Position numbers and translations under genes: made by a program. A DNA stretch of 64,000 nt from CADCTM01 sp049671305 (GTDB lineage Bacteria > Cyanobacteriota > Cyanobacteriia > Cyanobacteriales > Coleofasciculaceae): NCBI GenBank assembly GCA_049671305.1, contig JBATUR010000035.1, forward strand, positions 109,071-173,070, read 5' to 3'. Below, piece after piece: positions 37,849-47,306 of this stretch (the first letter of the stretch is position 1; each line of letters starts with the position of its first letter). Below the pieces are notes generated by a model. That model did not search any database. It saw only the letters and a program-made list of their open reading frames with translations, and was not told the DNA's origin.

Positions 37849-38142
37849 CTAACTCCAGTCTTCTTGCCCTTGCGATTCACTACGTCTATAAACTAAACCC
37901 TCTGAATGTAGCTGACGAGTTTGTTCAAATAGCTGATCTTCTGTGAGTTGCCAGCGCTGGAGAATGGTGTCTAAGTTTTGTTGAATTATTCTTGCACCGG
38001 GAAAGCCAAGATAGCGAATTCGCAGTCTGGCAAGTTCTCCTAAATTGTAATTAGTTGGTTCTTCTCGTAATAGGCGATTAATAACTTCTACGTCTCGCCC
38101 TTCTTGAGGATGTTGTTGGTCTTGATGATCTTTTGCACTCAC
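37849..38142 (-). CDS. DUF3288 family protein
   Basis: 97 residues, soluble and charged. Recognised by DHQDQQHPQEGRDVEVINRL, then EPTNYNLGELARLRIRYLGF and PGARIIQQNLD, and the ending EDWS. This is a small cyanobacterial family with no known function. It is 3 bases downstream of the Uma2-family gene and probably shares a transcript. Confidence 0.85.
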   Translation of the reverse strand: MSAKDHQDQQHPQEGRDVEVINRLLREEPTNYNLGELARLRIRYLGFPGARIIQQNLDTILQRWQLTEDQLFEQTRQLHSEGLVYRRSESQGQEDWS

Positions 38143-38145
38143 GGC

Positions 38146-38721
38146 TTAATTTAAAATTTGGTTTAACTCTAATATAAATCCAGGCAAAATATTTTCTCCT
38201 GACAAACTAGTTGGAGATTGCAAAACTTCAATTTCTTGCCCTGAGCGATAAATTTCAACTCGTTGATTTTGAGGATCAATTAGCCATCCCAAACGCACAC
38301 CATTATTAATATATTCCTGCATTTTTTTCTGCAAAGTCTTCAATTCATCATTCGCAGAACGCAATTCTACAGCGAAATCAGGAGCCATTGGTAGAAATCG
38401 TGTGGGGTCTGGGTTGAGGGCTTCTATTCGCTCAAGGCTTACCCAGGAGGCATCTGGAGAACGTTTTGCACCGTTGGGCAGGATATAACCTGTTGAAGAA
38501 TCAAAAGCTAGTCCTGTACCATCAGCATCTGCCCAAACTTCAACACGCGCTGTCAGCTTAGAATTACGATTTCCACTTTTCCAGCCAGTTGGTGGCATGA
38601 TAATTAGTTCTCCTTCTGCCGTCTGCTCAAGTCGCAAATCTCGATTATTTATACACAGTTGAAAAAACTGCTCGTCAGTTAGTTCGATGGTGGGGCTTAA
38701 ATTGAGGATAAGAGCGGTCAT
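38146..38721 (-). CDS. Uma2 family (DUF820) restriction-endonuclease-fold protein
   Basis: 191 residues. Family marks are LTDEQFFQLCINNRDLRLE, GELIIMPPTGWKSG, and the nuclease-like core PDASWVSLERI, then PDFAVELRSANDELKTLQKKM. Uma2/DUF820 proteins share the PD-(D/E)XK fold and occur in dozens of copies in many cyanobacteria; their substrate is unknown. Here the core reads VELRS rather than VExKS, so the catalytic Lys is replaced by Arg. Confidence 0.9.
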   Translation of the reverse strand: MTALILNLSPTIELTDEQFFQLCINNRDLRLEQTAEGELIIMPPTGWKSGNRNSKLTARVEVWADADGTGLAFDSSTGYILPNGAKRSPDASWVSLERIEALNPDPTRFLPMAPDFAVELRSANDELKTLQKKMQEYINNGVRLGWLIDPQNQRVEIYRSGQEIEVLQSPTSLSGENILPGFILELNQILN

Positions 38722-39124
38722 TTATTGCCTCTTGAACTCGTTAAGTTTAGGGTAGCATTAGACACTATTGCATGAATCAATTTTGAAACAATAAATCAAC
38801 AAAATTGGAGATTCATAACTTATACCACTGCATAAATTCCCACTTCGACAGGCTCAGTGTCCGCTAGGATATTCCAGCATTTGGTAGTAAATGTTTACTA
38901 AATATATATAGCAGTCTGAAGATCTTTAGTTCTCTTGCTAACGCTTCGGCTTGTATTGCAAACTGAACAAAAACAACTGACTTAGTGATGTATGACTTTT
39001 ATAGGATTTATTTATGACAAAAACCAAGTGTGTTTAATCTTGCGCAACACATTGTAAGACAAAAATTATCTGTCCTAGGAGAGAGATACTATCCCTTTTT
39101 TTGTTTTGATGTGCTATAAATTTA
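38722..39124. other. Intergenic region with a short dispersed-repeat fragment
   Basis: 403 bases with no gene-sized frame. At 38843-38859 it holds CTTCGACAGGCTCAGTG, a string I recognise as a common dispersed intergenic repeat fragment in cyanobacteria and other bacteria. The rest is AT-rich with no clear terminator or operator. Confidence 0.5.
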
Positions 39125-40246
39125 ATGTCACAATTTTCAATAAGAAAAAATATGAAACGACGCAAATTAATCCAGACCTCTGGTTTGTTTGCTGCTGGTG
39201 CGATCGCAGGACCGTTAGTTGCTCAACACAAAGCAAAAGCTAACCCATCCATAAACGTAGGCGTAAACCATCAGATACATGTTGCCAACGACACAAGCGA
39301 AGAAATATACGTCTTACCAGCTCCAAACCCTGACTGGGTATGGGGTGATCTTGGATTTGACATCGCTACGAGCATTATTCCTAGTCTTTTCACTGGTGGC
39401 GCTGCTACTGCTGCTGGTGTTGCCAAAGCCACGACTGCTGTTAGATCCTTAACTACCTTCCAAACCATCCTTAAGCAAATCCAACTCATTTGGCAGATGA
39501 CATCGGGAATTAGAACCGTCGCAAGTCAAGTTGGAATAGCATACAACGTATACAAAGTAGGTCGTGAAGAACTCAGAGATCAAGCGAGAAAAGCTCAATT
39601 TGAGCTTAAATCCTTTTTGCAAGAGAATGCTGTAAGCATTCCTGCCGGAGATTACAAAAGAATTTTTGATCGGTGGAGTCCGACTAGATTTATAACTTTG
39701 AGCGATATAAGTTCAATGTTCAACTCATCGAATATCACCTTATTTGTCACCAACAAATCTTTATCTAAAATCGCCAAATTCAACACCAACAGCGATTCTT
39801 CCTGGATTCTTAATGGTAACGAAGTTGTTCGGGCTAAGTATGGGAGTCTCTGGCAAGAGGATCGAGGCGCTGGGTTTTATCGTTTCTCCATGTTTGACAC
39901 GTTGCCTCTTGGTCTTTCTCTATCCCCTAATGGTGATAGCCTTAGTTCAGCGAATGGAGATTATGACTTTGTTTACCACGGAGATGGTAATGCCGTAGTT
40001 TACAAACGAGACAAGCCACGTGGAGAGTCGGTTATCTGGAGTTCCAACACCAAAAACTCTAACCCAGGACCGCTTTTTGTTGATCAATATGGTAATTTAA
40101 TCATTCAGAATGCTAACAATGAAAACTTGCTCAAGGTTGCGGATAAGGCTTCTGGTACAGAGACACGGACTAAATTAACCATGCAGGATAATGGTGATGT
40201 TGTTATTCGGGATGAAAAAGACTCTGTGACGTGGAATAGCTATTAA
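39125..40246 (+). CDS. Tat-signal protein with C-terminal B-lectin-like domain
   Basis: 373 residues; the ATG at 39152 (MKRRKLIQTSG) is an equally likely start. The N-terminus is a twin-arginine signal: RRKLIQ, a hydrophobic FAAGAIAGPLVA and a likely cut near AKAN. The middle (about 75-205) has hydrophobic and amphipathic helices. The C-terminus (about 240-373) has three turns of the bulb-type mannose-binding lectin motif (QxDxNxVxY), seen as YHGDGNAVVY, VDQYGNLIIQ and MQDNGDVVIRD, all partly degenerate. I infer a folded, exported protein that binds sugars or a surface. Helical region plus lectin also occurs in some toxins; that reading is speculative. Confidence 0.65.
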   Translation: MSQFSIRKNMKRRKLIQTSGLFAAGAIAGPLVAQHKAKANPSINVGVNHQIHVANDTSEEIYVLPAPNPDWVWGDLGFDIATSIIPSLFTGGAATAAGVAKATTAVRSLTTFQTILKQIQLIWQMTSGIRTVASQVGIAYNVYKVGREELRDQARKAQFELKSFLQENAVSIPAGDYKRIFDRWSPTRFITLSDISSMFNSSNITLFVTNKSLSKIAKFNTNSDSSWILNGNEVVRAKYGSLWQEDRGAGFYRFSMFDTLPLGLSLSPNGDSLSSANGDYDFVYHGDGNAVVYKRDKPRGESVIWSSNTKNSNPGPLFVDQYGNLIIQNANNENLLKVADKASGTETRTKLTMQDNGDVVIRDEKDSVTWNSY

Positions 40247-40447
40247 TTGATCAAGACGAAGTTCATCTGATTACTAGTGTGAAAATCGCTTAAGTAGACA
40301 TCAGATTTGAGCTAATTCATGAAAGTGGCAATTTATAGGGGATTTGTATCATACTTCAAGTTACAGTTCTCCTATATACCTTTGGTGTAGCCTTCGTGTG
40401 TTGGCAAAAAACCTTTGTAAAGTGAGGAGATGCACAGACTTTTACTA

Positions 40448-40657
40448 TTAATTTATCTCCTCATCATTGTCCTCTAGATCATTATTCTGCTGATTAGAAG
40501 GCGGTTTCTCTTTTCGTCTCCCCGCCTTCCGTGCTGCTTCCTTCAAAAGATACTCAATTTGAGCATTAACACTCCTCAATTCATCAGCCGACCATTTCTC
40601 TAAAATCTCATAAAGTTTAGAGTCTAAGCGCAGCAAAAATCGTTTCTTCTGACTCAT
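40448..40657 (-). CDS. Arc-type ribbon-helix-helix protein
   Basis: 69 residues. The N-terminal 45 residues, KKRFLLRLDSKLYEILEKW then ADELRSVNAQIEYLLKEA, are the beta-strand and two helices of an Arc/CopG-like DNA-binding fold. The tail is Lys/Arg-rich then acidic. Its ATG overlaps the stop of the upstream SPFH gene (ATGA), indicating translational coupling. It could autoregulate the pair; no toxin motif is seen. Confidence 0.8.
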   Translation of the reverse strand: MSQKKRFLLRLDSKLYEILEKWSADELRSVNAQIEYLLKEAARKAGRRKEKPPSNQQNNDLEDNDEEIN

Positions 40658-41580
40658 GTATAAAGGCTACCCGTATTCACCACTGGCTGGGTATTTTGCT
40701 CCGAAGTTAAGACGACCAACAAATTATTAATCATCGCCGCTTTTCGCTCTTCATCTAACTCGATAATTTGTCGTTCACTTAATCTTTTCAGTGCTTCATC
40801 AACCATACCAACTGCACCCTCAACTATCTGCCGCCTAGCATCAATAATCGCCCTTGCTTGCTGACGCCGTAACATTGCTTGGGCAATTTCTGGCGCATAA
40901 GCTAAGTGAGAAAGTCGCGCTTCTAATACTTCAACTCCTGCAACTTCTAAGCGTGCTTGCACTTCTTTTTGAAGTTCCAAAGCAACCTCATCAGGAATGC
41001 CCCGCAGAGAAGGAAGCGAGGATTCATCCGGCGCATCATAAGGATAGCGATTTGCCAAAGCACGAAGCGCAGTTTCACTTTGAATAGCGATGAATTCTTC
41101 GTAATCATCCACAGAAAATCGTGATTTTGCTGAGTCTACAACTTGCCACACTACCACAGCAGCAATCTCAATTGGACTACCTTGAGCATCATTAACTTTT
41201 AGTTGTTTGCTATTAAAATTTTTCACTCGTAAGGACACTTTACGCTTAGTTGCAAAGGGGTTAGCCCACCAAAACCCCGCCTCGCGCACAGTCCCCGCAT
41301 AACTGCCAAAAAAGACAAGCACGACTGCCTGATTTGGCTCAACGGTAAAAAAGCCTGAAATTGAGGGAATGACGACAGCGATTAAAAATGCGCCTAACCA
41401 TGCACCGAATTCCGCTAAATCGCTAAAATCTCCAACTTTGAGACTTCTACCCAGTAATTCGATTAATCCCTGTATTGCTTGCCACACCTGCCATCCACCA
41501 ACGCTAGATATGGTGAATATGACAAGAAGCGCCACAAAGCCGTTGACTTTGAAGGCAGGATTTTCTTTGATCTTTTCCAT
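40654..41580 (-). CDS. SPFH-domain (stomatin/prohibitin-like) membrane protein
   Basis: 308 residues. Two N-terminal membrane helices (about 13-38 and 58-82) precede an SPFH/Band 7 domain (about 85-260): FFTVEPNQAVVLVFFGSYAG, then LRVKNFNSKQLKVNDAQGSP and IEIAAVVVWQV. The end of the domain has ARLSHLAYAPEIAQAMLRRQ. An AGGAG lies six bases before the ATG. SPFH proteins assemble into membrane ring scaffolds that organise lipids and regulate proteases. Its coupling to a ribbon-helix-helix gene is notable. Confidence 0.9.
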   Translation of the reverse strand: MEKIKENPAFKVNGFVALLVIFTISSVGGWQVWQAIQGLIELLGRSLKVGDFSDLAEFGAWLGAFLIAVVIPSISGFFTVEPNQAVVLVFFGSYAGTVREAGFWWANPFATKRKVSLRVKNFNSKQLKVNDAQGSPIEIAAVVVWQVVDSAKSRFSVDDYEEFIAIQSETALRALANRYPYDAPDESSLPSLRGIPDEVALELQKEVQARLEVAGVEVLEARLSHLAYAPEIAQAMLRRQQARAIIDARRQIVEGAVGMVDEALKRLSERQIIELDEERKAAMINNLLVVLTSEQNTQPVVNTGSLYT

Positions 41581-41760
41581 AATCTACTCCTACTTGAGTT
41601 CTTAACCAAAATGATATCATTTGTATATCATCCGTCAAGTGCCTCAATTACCAGTGCAGGAAAATGGCTAATTGGTAATAAATTGTTAGAAGATAAGTAA
41701 AAGCGATAAACTTCTACAGTTTGTACAGCTATTTCAAATGTTTTAAATCAAGGATAAACA

Positions 41761-42747
41761 ATGAATATTAATAACCAAAAACCTTTAATAATTGGACATC
41801 GTGGGGCTTGCGGTTATCGTCCAGAGCATACTCTTGCTTCTTATGAATTAGCAATTGCAATGGGGGTAGATTATATTGAACCTGATATTGTTTCTACTAA
41901 AGATGGTATTTTAATTGCTCGTCATGAAAATGATATTACCGAAACAACTAATGTTGCCGATAAATCAGAGTTTACTAACCGTAAAAATACTAAAATAATT
42001 GATGGTAAAAAAGTTACTGGGTGGTTTTCTGAGGATTTTACTTTAACGGAAATAAAGACGCTTGGGGCTAAAGAAAGATTAGCGTTTCGTAATCATTTAT
42101 ATGATGGGCAGTTTGAGATTCCGACGCTTCAAGAAATCATTAACTTAGTAAAGCAAAAGAGCGCAGAAACTGGAAGAATGATTGGCATATATCCAGAAAC
42201 TAAACATCCCACTTATTTTCAATCTATCAACCTGGCACTAGAAAAACCACTAGTAGATATTCTTCATAAAAATGGCTATGTAAGTAGTGATGCACCGATT
42301 TTTATCCAATCATTTGAAGTAGAGAATTTGCAGCAACTCAAGAAAATTACTGATTTGCCATTAATTCAATTGTTGGATCATAAAAAGATGCAGCCATATA
42401 ACTTTGTTGTAAAAGGTGACTCTCGAACTTATGGCGATTTAACTACTCTTCAAGAGTTGACAAAAATTGCTGAGTATGCTGTAGGAATTGGTGCTTATAA
42501 GGGTTTGATTGTAACGACTGGTCTAGATAAGCTCAATTTTACTACTTTAATTGCAGATGCTCATGCTGTTAATTTGAAGATACACGCCTGGACATTTCGC
42601 AATGAAGAACAGTATCTTGCACTTTCTTATCAAGGAAATCCTCAAACTGAATATGAACAATTCTTTAAGTTAGGAATTGATGGTGTATTTAGTGATTTTC
42701 CTGATTTGGCGGTTGCTATTTGTAACCAGATGTTCTCTAACTATTAA
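41761..42747 (+). CDS. glpQ: Glycerophosphodiester phosphodiesterase
   Basis: 328 residues. The GDPD motif is intact: IGHRGACGYRPEHTLASYEL, then GVDYIEPDIVSTKDG and LIARHENDITETTNV, supplying the catalytic His pair and metal-binding Glu/Asp. The TIM-barrel end has DGVFSDFPDLAV. It hydrolyses glycerophosphodiesters to glycerol 3-phosphate and an alcohol, releasing phosphate from lipid headgroups. The AAGGA site six bases before the ATG supports the start. I see no signal peptide, so it is probably cytoplasmic or exported by another route. Confidence 0.93.
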   Translation: MNINNQKPLIIGHRGACGYRPEHTLASYELAIAMGVDYIEPDIVSTKDGILIARHENDITETTNVADKSEFTNRKNTKIIDGKKVTGWFSEDFTLTEIKTLGAKERLAFRNHLYDGQFEIPTLQEIINLVKQKSAETGRMIGIYPETKHPTYFQSINLALEKPLVDILHKNGYVSSDAPIFIQSFEVENLQQLKKITDLPLIQLLDHKKMQPYNFVVKGDSRTYGDLTTLQELTKIAEYAVGIGAYKGLIVTTGLDKLNFTTLIADAHAVNLKIHAWTFRNEEQYLALSYQGNPQTEYEQFFKLGIDGVFSDFPDLAVAICNQMFSNY

Positions 42748-42781
42748 TGTCATGATGAAGCCAAAAGTTTGAGCCAGAAAA

Positions 42782-43147
42782 TTAGATATGCATATTGGCA
42801 AGCCTGACAACAGCGCAGTTAAATTTATGTCTGTTTTCTTTTCCTACCCAAAGAGGAAGTACATATTCTGCTGCCAATTCAAGAATTAAGAATTGCATTT
42901 GCTCAAAGGATACTTCTCCAGATAAAACAAGAACCAAAATCGCATCATTTATAGTTGCTAAGTTCTTAGCCGAAGCAAGAATACTCTGCCATTCTTTCCA
43001 GTCAACAGGAAACAATAAGTGAAGTGGTCTATCGTCCCCCATATTAACTATTGTTGGTGTCTGAATTTTACAAACGCCATCAGTAGTTTCATACCAAGGC
43101 TGGAGGGTTTCTAAATAAGATGTGTTGTGGTTGGTAGATAGGTTCAT
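42782..43147 (-). CDS. Hypothetical protein
   Basis: 121 residues, not recognised. It looks soluble and mixed alpha/beta, with a hydrophobic core INDAILVLVLSGEVSFEQMQ followed by FLILELAAEYVLPLWVG. There is no signal peptide, no Cys cluster and no known motif. It is convergent with the phosphodiesterase and is followed upstream by a 570-base gene-free region. Its integrity and length suggest a real but narrowly distributed gene. Confidence 0.5.
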   Translation of the reverse strand: MNLSTNHNTSYLETLQPWYETTDGVCKIQTPTIVNMGDDRPLHLLFPVDWKEWQSILASAKNLATINDAILVLVLSGEVSFEQMQFLILELAAEYVLPLWVGKENRHKFNCAVVRLANMHI

Positions 43148-43717
43148 TGATTTTTTCTACTTTTAAGTAAACGGAATATGTGTGGGAACACTTACGCCAA
43201 TTGTTTTTGTATTGAGGCAAAGTGTAAAAATCAAATGATGCTTACTTTCTGATCAGCATCATAAAATCTCTGACACTGTGACCTTTATTAAGCCCTGGTT
43301 TTTTGTAACAAGTATAACTATTTTATAGGAAGATTGATTGAAGTCAGTTCAGCAATTATGCGGAATCTCAAGATTCTACACGCTAATTTTAAAAAATCTT
43401 AATAAAATTAGCTGGTTTTCTGTAATTAATCTCAATATAACTATGCTAATTAGTAGTATTTAAAAACCATCATTAAGTTTTAGATTTAGCTGAATGGCTA
43501 CTATGTAACCCAAACGTCTCCTATTTGAGATTAATGTTTTCTACAGATATTTATTAAACAACTTGAGTGCTTAATTGAAATATTTAATATTAAAACAGGA
43601 TGATATCGTAATTTTAATTATCATCACACATTTTTTTTTGAAAAATCACAAAATTTGCTAGACTTTACAATCTTTTTACATAGTCTTCATAGCTGCCTTG
43701 CCTGATTTAAAGCTTTA
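43148..43717. other. Long AT-rich intergenic region upstream of the surface protein
   Basis: 570 bases, markedly AT-rich, no gene-sized frame. It must hold the promoters for both flanking genes. A long poly-T (43629-43638) occurs but without a hairpin I can define. Confidence 0.5.
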
Positions 43718-46700
43718 GTGAATGTAATAGGAGTTATATTTCTTAGCGCAATAAAGTTGATGACTAAATTAGATTTATTAGTCTGTGTTGGATTACCATT
43801 TGTATTAACGTGGGCTGGTCCTGGACTTGCTCAGTCTGCTACCAACATCCCACCCCCCTCAGCCTCTGGTCAAGCTGCTGACTTGAAAGTACTGCCCCGC
43901 TTGGGTACGGGCTTCACAACCACAGGCGCCGGTTACACAACTTTTAGTCGCTTTGAGGGTTTCCTTCCCCTGTGGCAAACCCCAGGTAGTAGTCTCACTT
44001 TCCTGGAAGGACGCCTTACTATAGACACCGAGGCTGACTTGGGCGGTAATATTCTCTTGGGACAGCGTTTTTATAGTGCCAATGACAATCGAATTTATGG
44101 CGGATATATTGCTTACGATAACCGTAATACAGGCAGTAGCGTCTTCAACCAACTGGGTGCAGGGTTTGAAAGTTTAGGTGATAACTGGGACTTTCGCGCT
44201 AATGCTTATATCCCATTAGGTGAAACCCGCCAAATGGTAGAGCAAAAAGTTGTTGATAGAGGCTTTCAATCGATAGGAAATCCCTTTTTTCAAGACCACT
44301 TTTTAGTAGTACAAGGACAGCGACAATTTCAACAAACTCGTCGCTTTGAGGCGGCAATGGCGGGTTTTGATGTTGAAGCAGGAACTAAACTTTTTAAACT
44401 AAGCAGTCAAGGCGATTTGCGCGGTTATGGAGGATTATACTACTACAATACTCCCGGTGGCAATGATGCCCTTGGTTGGCGACTTAGATTAGAGGCACGT
44501 CCAACAAGTAGCTTAAGTTTGGGATTATCTTTACAAAATGATTCCATATTTGGAACTAATCTGATTTTAAATGTGGGTGCAACTTTTTCCGGTACTCGTC
44601 AAAGAAGTGTTAATCAAGAAACTATTGCTCGGATCGGAGAATCAGTAGTAAGAAATTCTAGTATTGCCGTTAATTCCCAAACTGAGTCGAAGTTTTTTAA
44701 TCAACAAGAAATAATTAAAGCAAGCAACCCTGAGACAAATTTGCCTTACTTTTTTCAGCAAGTAAAACTAGGTGCAAATCAGGGTAACGGTACCTTTGAA
44801 AATCCTTTTGGCACGGTGCAATCTGCACTAAATAAAACAAGATCTGATGGTAATGATATTGTTTATGTGCAAGATGGGACAAATTTTGGTATTCCTGCTT
44901 TTACAATTGGCAGCCGCGTGCAAGTATTATCGACTGCACCAAAGCAGTTACTCAATACTGTTGAATTTGGGCAGATACAGTTGCCATTATCAGGTGCTGG
45001 TGTCTTACCTATAGTCACTGATACTGTCACTATGGGTAATGATAGTATACTTTCTGGATTTGCAATTACAGGGGTGACAGGCGCTGGTGTTGCGGCAAGA
45101 AATATCAATAATGCTGTAGTTAAAGATAATACGATTAGCAGCACAAATACGGCTGGCGTCTTGTTAGAAAATACTACAGGTACACTAACATTATCCAACA
45201 ATATAATCGTAGGTACTGGTGTATCTAGTTTGGTTGGTACAAATATCAATAACCTAGCAATTTCCAACAGTCCTCTAACTAGTATTAATTCAGAAACAGA
45301 TGGCATTTATTTTAATGGTGTGACTGGAAATGTTGCCATTACAGATAGCCCAATTATAGTTACTAGTCCACAAGGTAATGGTATTTTTGCTGAGAATGTT
45401 ACTGGCAATCTTAACCTTACGGCAAGTAACAGTAGTAAAGTTAGTAATACTGGAAATTATGGCGTAAATTTATCTAATTCTACAGGTACAATTGTTTTAT
45501 CGAATTTTGATGTTACTGATACTAATAACAGTGGAATTTATGGCACAAATCTCAGCAATAGTACACTTCAAAATAACCGTATTATCAATGCAACTGCACG
45601 AGGAATTGAATTAGATAATGTTACTAATACTACCGCTATTGCTAATACTATTACTAATAGTGGTCTTGAAGGTATTTTTGCCCAAGCTGCAGGTAATAAG
45701 CAACAGGTAATTACTCTTGAAAGCAATATCATTAATCGTAGTGGTAATCCAGGAGTTTTCCTGCAATCTTCTGAAGATGCTAAACAAGAATTGACCCTTA
45801 ACAATAATACTGTTAATGATAGTGGTGGTCAAGGAATTTTTAGCCAAGCTTCTGACAACAGTCAACAAAAGATATCTATCAATAATAATACAATTGATAG
45901 CACAAGAACTGATGGTCAAGGCAATGCCGGTCAAGGTATTTTTGCCCAAGCCAGTGGTACTGCCCAACAAACGTTATCAGTTAACAATAGTAGTATTAAT
46001 AGTAGCGCTGCTCAAGGAGTTTTTGTACAGGCTAATAATAGCGCCCAACAGAAGTTTAATATCAATAATAGTGCAATTAATGATGGCACAGGACAAGGTA
46101 TTTTAGTTCAGGCTGCTGGCTCTGTTTTGCAGGAAATTAACATTAATAGTAGCATAATTAACGGCACAAAAACTGATCAACAAAGCAACGGTGGGCAAGG
46201 AATTTTCGTACAAGCAAATCAAGAAGCCGAACAAAATTTATCAATTAATAAAACTACTATAGTTGATAGCCAAGGACAGGGTATTTTCCTGCAAGCAAAT
46301 GATGCCAAAAAGCAAAATATTACACTTGATACTACGACAATTAATAATAGCAATAGTCAAGGAGTTTTAATTCAAGCAAGCGGCAATACTAACCAAGATT
46401 TTGTGATTAAAGATAGTCAGATTAACAACACAAATACCGACAGTCAGGGTAATGCTGGACAAGGGTTATTTGTGCAAGCTAATCAAGGAGTTACACAAAA
46501 TTTTGCTATCAATAATACGACAATTAGTGATAGCGAAGGACAGGGTGTTTTTATCCAGGCAAATGATGCACAACAGCAGAATTTTAGCATTGAAAAAACT
46601 ACGGTTAGCGATAGCATAGGACAGGGCATTTTTGTACAAACTAATAATGCCAATCAACAAAATTTTAGCATTAGTGATGCTACGGTTGTAGGTAGTCAAG

Positions 46701-47224
46701 GGCAGGGTATCTTAGTGCAAGCAAGTGGCAATACTCCTCAAGAATTTAGTATTATAAACGCTAATATTCTTGGCAGTAATAGTCAGGGTATTTTCGTTCA
46801 AGGCATTGGTAATTCTGCACAAAAATTCGTCATTGATGACAGCACGATTAACCGCAGTAATAGTCAGGGCATTTTGCTTCAAGCCAGTGGTAATAGCCAA
46901 CAAAGCTTTGAACTTAATCTTAATATCATTGCCAATAATCTACTTGAAGGTATTTTAATTCAAGCAAATGGTACGGCTAATATAACATTTGCCAATGTCC
47001 AATTAAACGTTTTAACAGATAACAGTAGCCCTGGCTTTGTTGCTGCCTTAAATAGCAATCAAAACCTTTGTTTGGCGCTGAATGGTAATAACAGTAATAC
47101 GGGTTTTAGCTTACAGCAAAATAACGGAACATTCCAAGTTGTTGATCTTCCTAATATTGCTGCAAATAATACTGGTACAATTACTTCTCAAGGTAGCTTT
47201 GTAAATCTGCCAGCTTGTCCTTAA
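43718..47224 (+). CDS. Inverse-autotransporter-like surface protein with beta-helix repeat passenger
   Basis: 1168 residues from GTG at 43718; ATG at 43760 gives a clean signal peptide (LVCVGLPFVLTWAGPGLAQS). After the signal, residues about 60-320 resemble the inverse-autotransporter beta-barrel (GRLTIDTEADLGGNILLGQR, then IYGGYIAYDN and repeated aromatic strands). A DUF1565/pectate-lyase-type opening follows (GNGTFENPFGTVQSAL) and then a right-handed beta-helix. Residues 649 to about 1100 are 16 units of 27 or 34 residues built on QGIFVQA and INN. The last 40 residues lose the repeat. I expect an outer-membrane barrel displaying a long adhesin-like rod. Passenger function is unknown. Confidence 0.8.
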   Translation: MNVIGVIFLSAIKLMTKLDLLVCVGLPFVLTWAGPGLAQSATNIPPPSASGQAADLKVLPRLGTGFTTTGAGYTTFSRFEGFLPLWQTPGSSLTFLEGRLTIDTEADLGGNILLGQRFYSANDNRIYGGYIAYDNRNTGSSVFNQLGAGFESLGDNWDFRANAYIPLGETRQMVEQKVVDRGFQSIGNPFFQDHFLVVQGQRQFQQTRRFEAAMAGFDVEAGTKLFKLSSQGDLRGYGGLYYYNTPGGNDALGWRLRLEARPTSSLSLGLSLQNDSIFGTNLILNVGATFSGTRQRSVNQETIARIGESVVRNSSIAVNSQTESKFFNQQEIIKASNPETNLPYFFQQVKLGANQGNGTFENPFGTVQSALNKTRSDGNDIVYVQDGTNFGIPAFTIGSRVQVLSTAPKQLLNTVEFGQIQLPLSGAGVLPIVTDTVTMGNDSILSGFAITGVTGAGVAARNINNAVVKDNTISSTNTAGVLLENTTGTLTLSNNIIVGTGVSSLVGTNINNLAISNSPLTSINSETDGIYFNGVTGNVAITDSPIIVTSPQGNGIFAENVTGNLNLTASNSSKVSNTGNYGVNLSNSTGTIVLSNFDVTDTNNSGIYGTNLSNSTLQNNRIINATARGIELDNVTNTTAIANTITNSGLEGIFAQAAGNKQQVITLESNIINRSGNPGVFLQSSEDAKQELTLNNNTVNDSGGQGIFSQASDNSQQKISINNNTIDSTRTDGQGNAGQGIFAQASGTAQQTLSVNNSSINSSAAQGVFVQANNSAQQKFNINNSAINDGTGQGILVQAAGSVLQEININSSIINGTKTDQQSNGGQGIFVQANQEAEQNLSINKTTIVDSQGQGIFLQANDAKKQNITLDTTTINNSNSQGVLIQASGNTNQDFVIKDSQINNTNTDSQGNAGQGLFVQANQGVTQNFAINNTTISDSEGQGVFIQANDAQQQNFSIEKTTVSDSIGQGIFVQTNNANQQNFSISDATVVGSQGQGILVQASGNTPQEFSIINANILGSNSQGIFVQGIGNSAQKFVIDDSTINRSNSQGILLQASGNSQQSFELNLNIIANNLLEGILIQANGTANITFANVQLNVLTDNSSPGFVAALNSNQNLCLALNGNNSNTGFSLQQNNGTFQVVDLPNIAANNTGTITSQGSFVNLPACP
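45662..47020 (+). repeat. Sixteen-unit coding repeat with a three-unit super-period
   Basis: Units average 27 residues (81 bases), each with the pattern xxQG-I/V-F/L-x-QA near the start and a hydrophobic strand such as INN-T-I near the end. Units 3, 6 and 9 carry the same seven-residue insertion (T-x-T-D-x-Q-x-N) and measure 34 residues, giving an 88-residue (264-base) higher period. Units 10-16 have no insertion. Confidence 0.8.
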
Positions 47225-47232
47225 TATGTTTT

Positions 47233-47260
47233 GTAGGGGCGTACTGCTGCACGCCCTTAC
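47233..47260. repeat. Palindromic intergenic repeat after the surface protein
   Basis: GTAGGGGCGT and ACGCCCTTAC flank ACTGCTGC, forming a 10-base stem with one G-T pair. I recognise this GGGGCGT..ACGCCC type as a frequent dispersed cyanobacterial element. It sits between the stops of the convergent surface-protein and tatA genes and may terminate either. Confidence 0.75.
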
Positions 47261-47306
47261 GCAATGAGATATGCTATTTTTATGGTAGTAAACAACAATA
47301 TCAAGA

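Noticed and set aside
45568..46958. Opposite-strand and shifted frames across the autotransporter passenger
   Set aside because: They arise from the AT-rich repeat; all lack starts and features, and the plus frame runs intact through 1168 codons.
43718..47224. CRISPR array
   Set aside because: Regular spacing comes from coding repeats with variable sequence; there are no identical direct repeats with unique spacers or cas genes.
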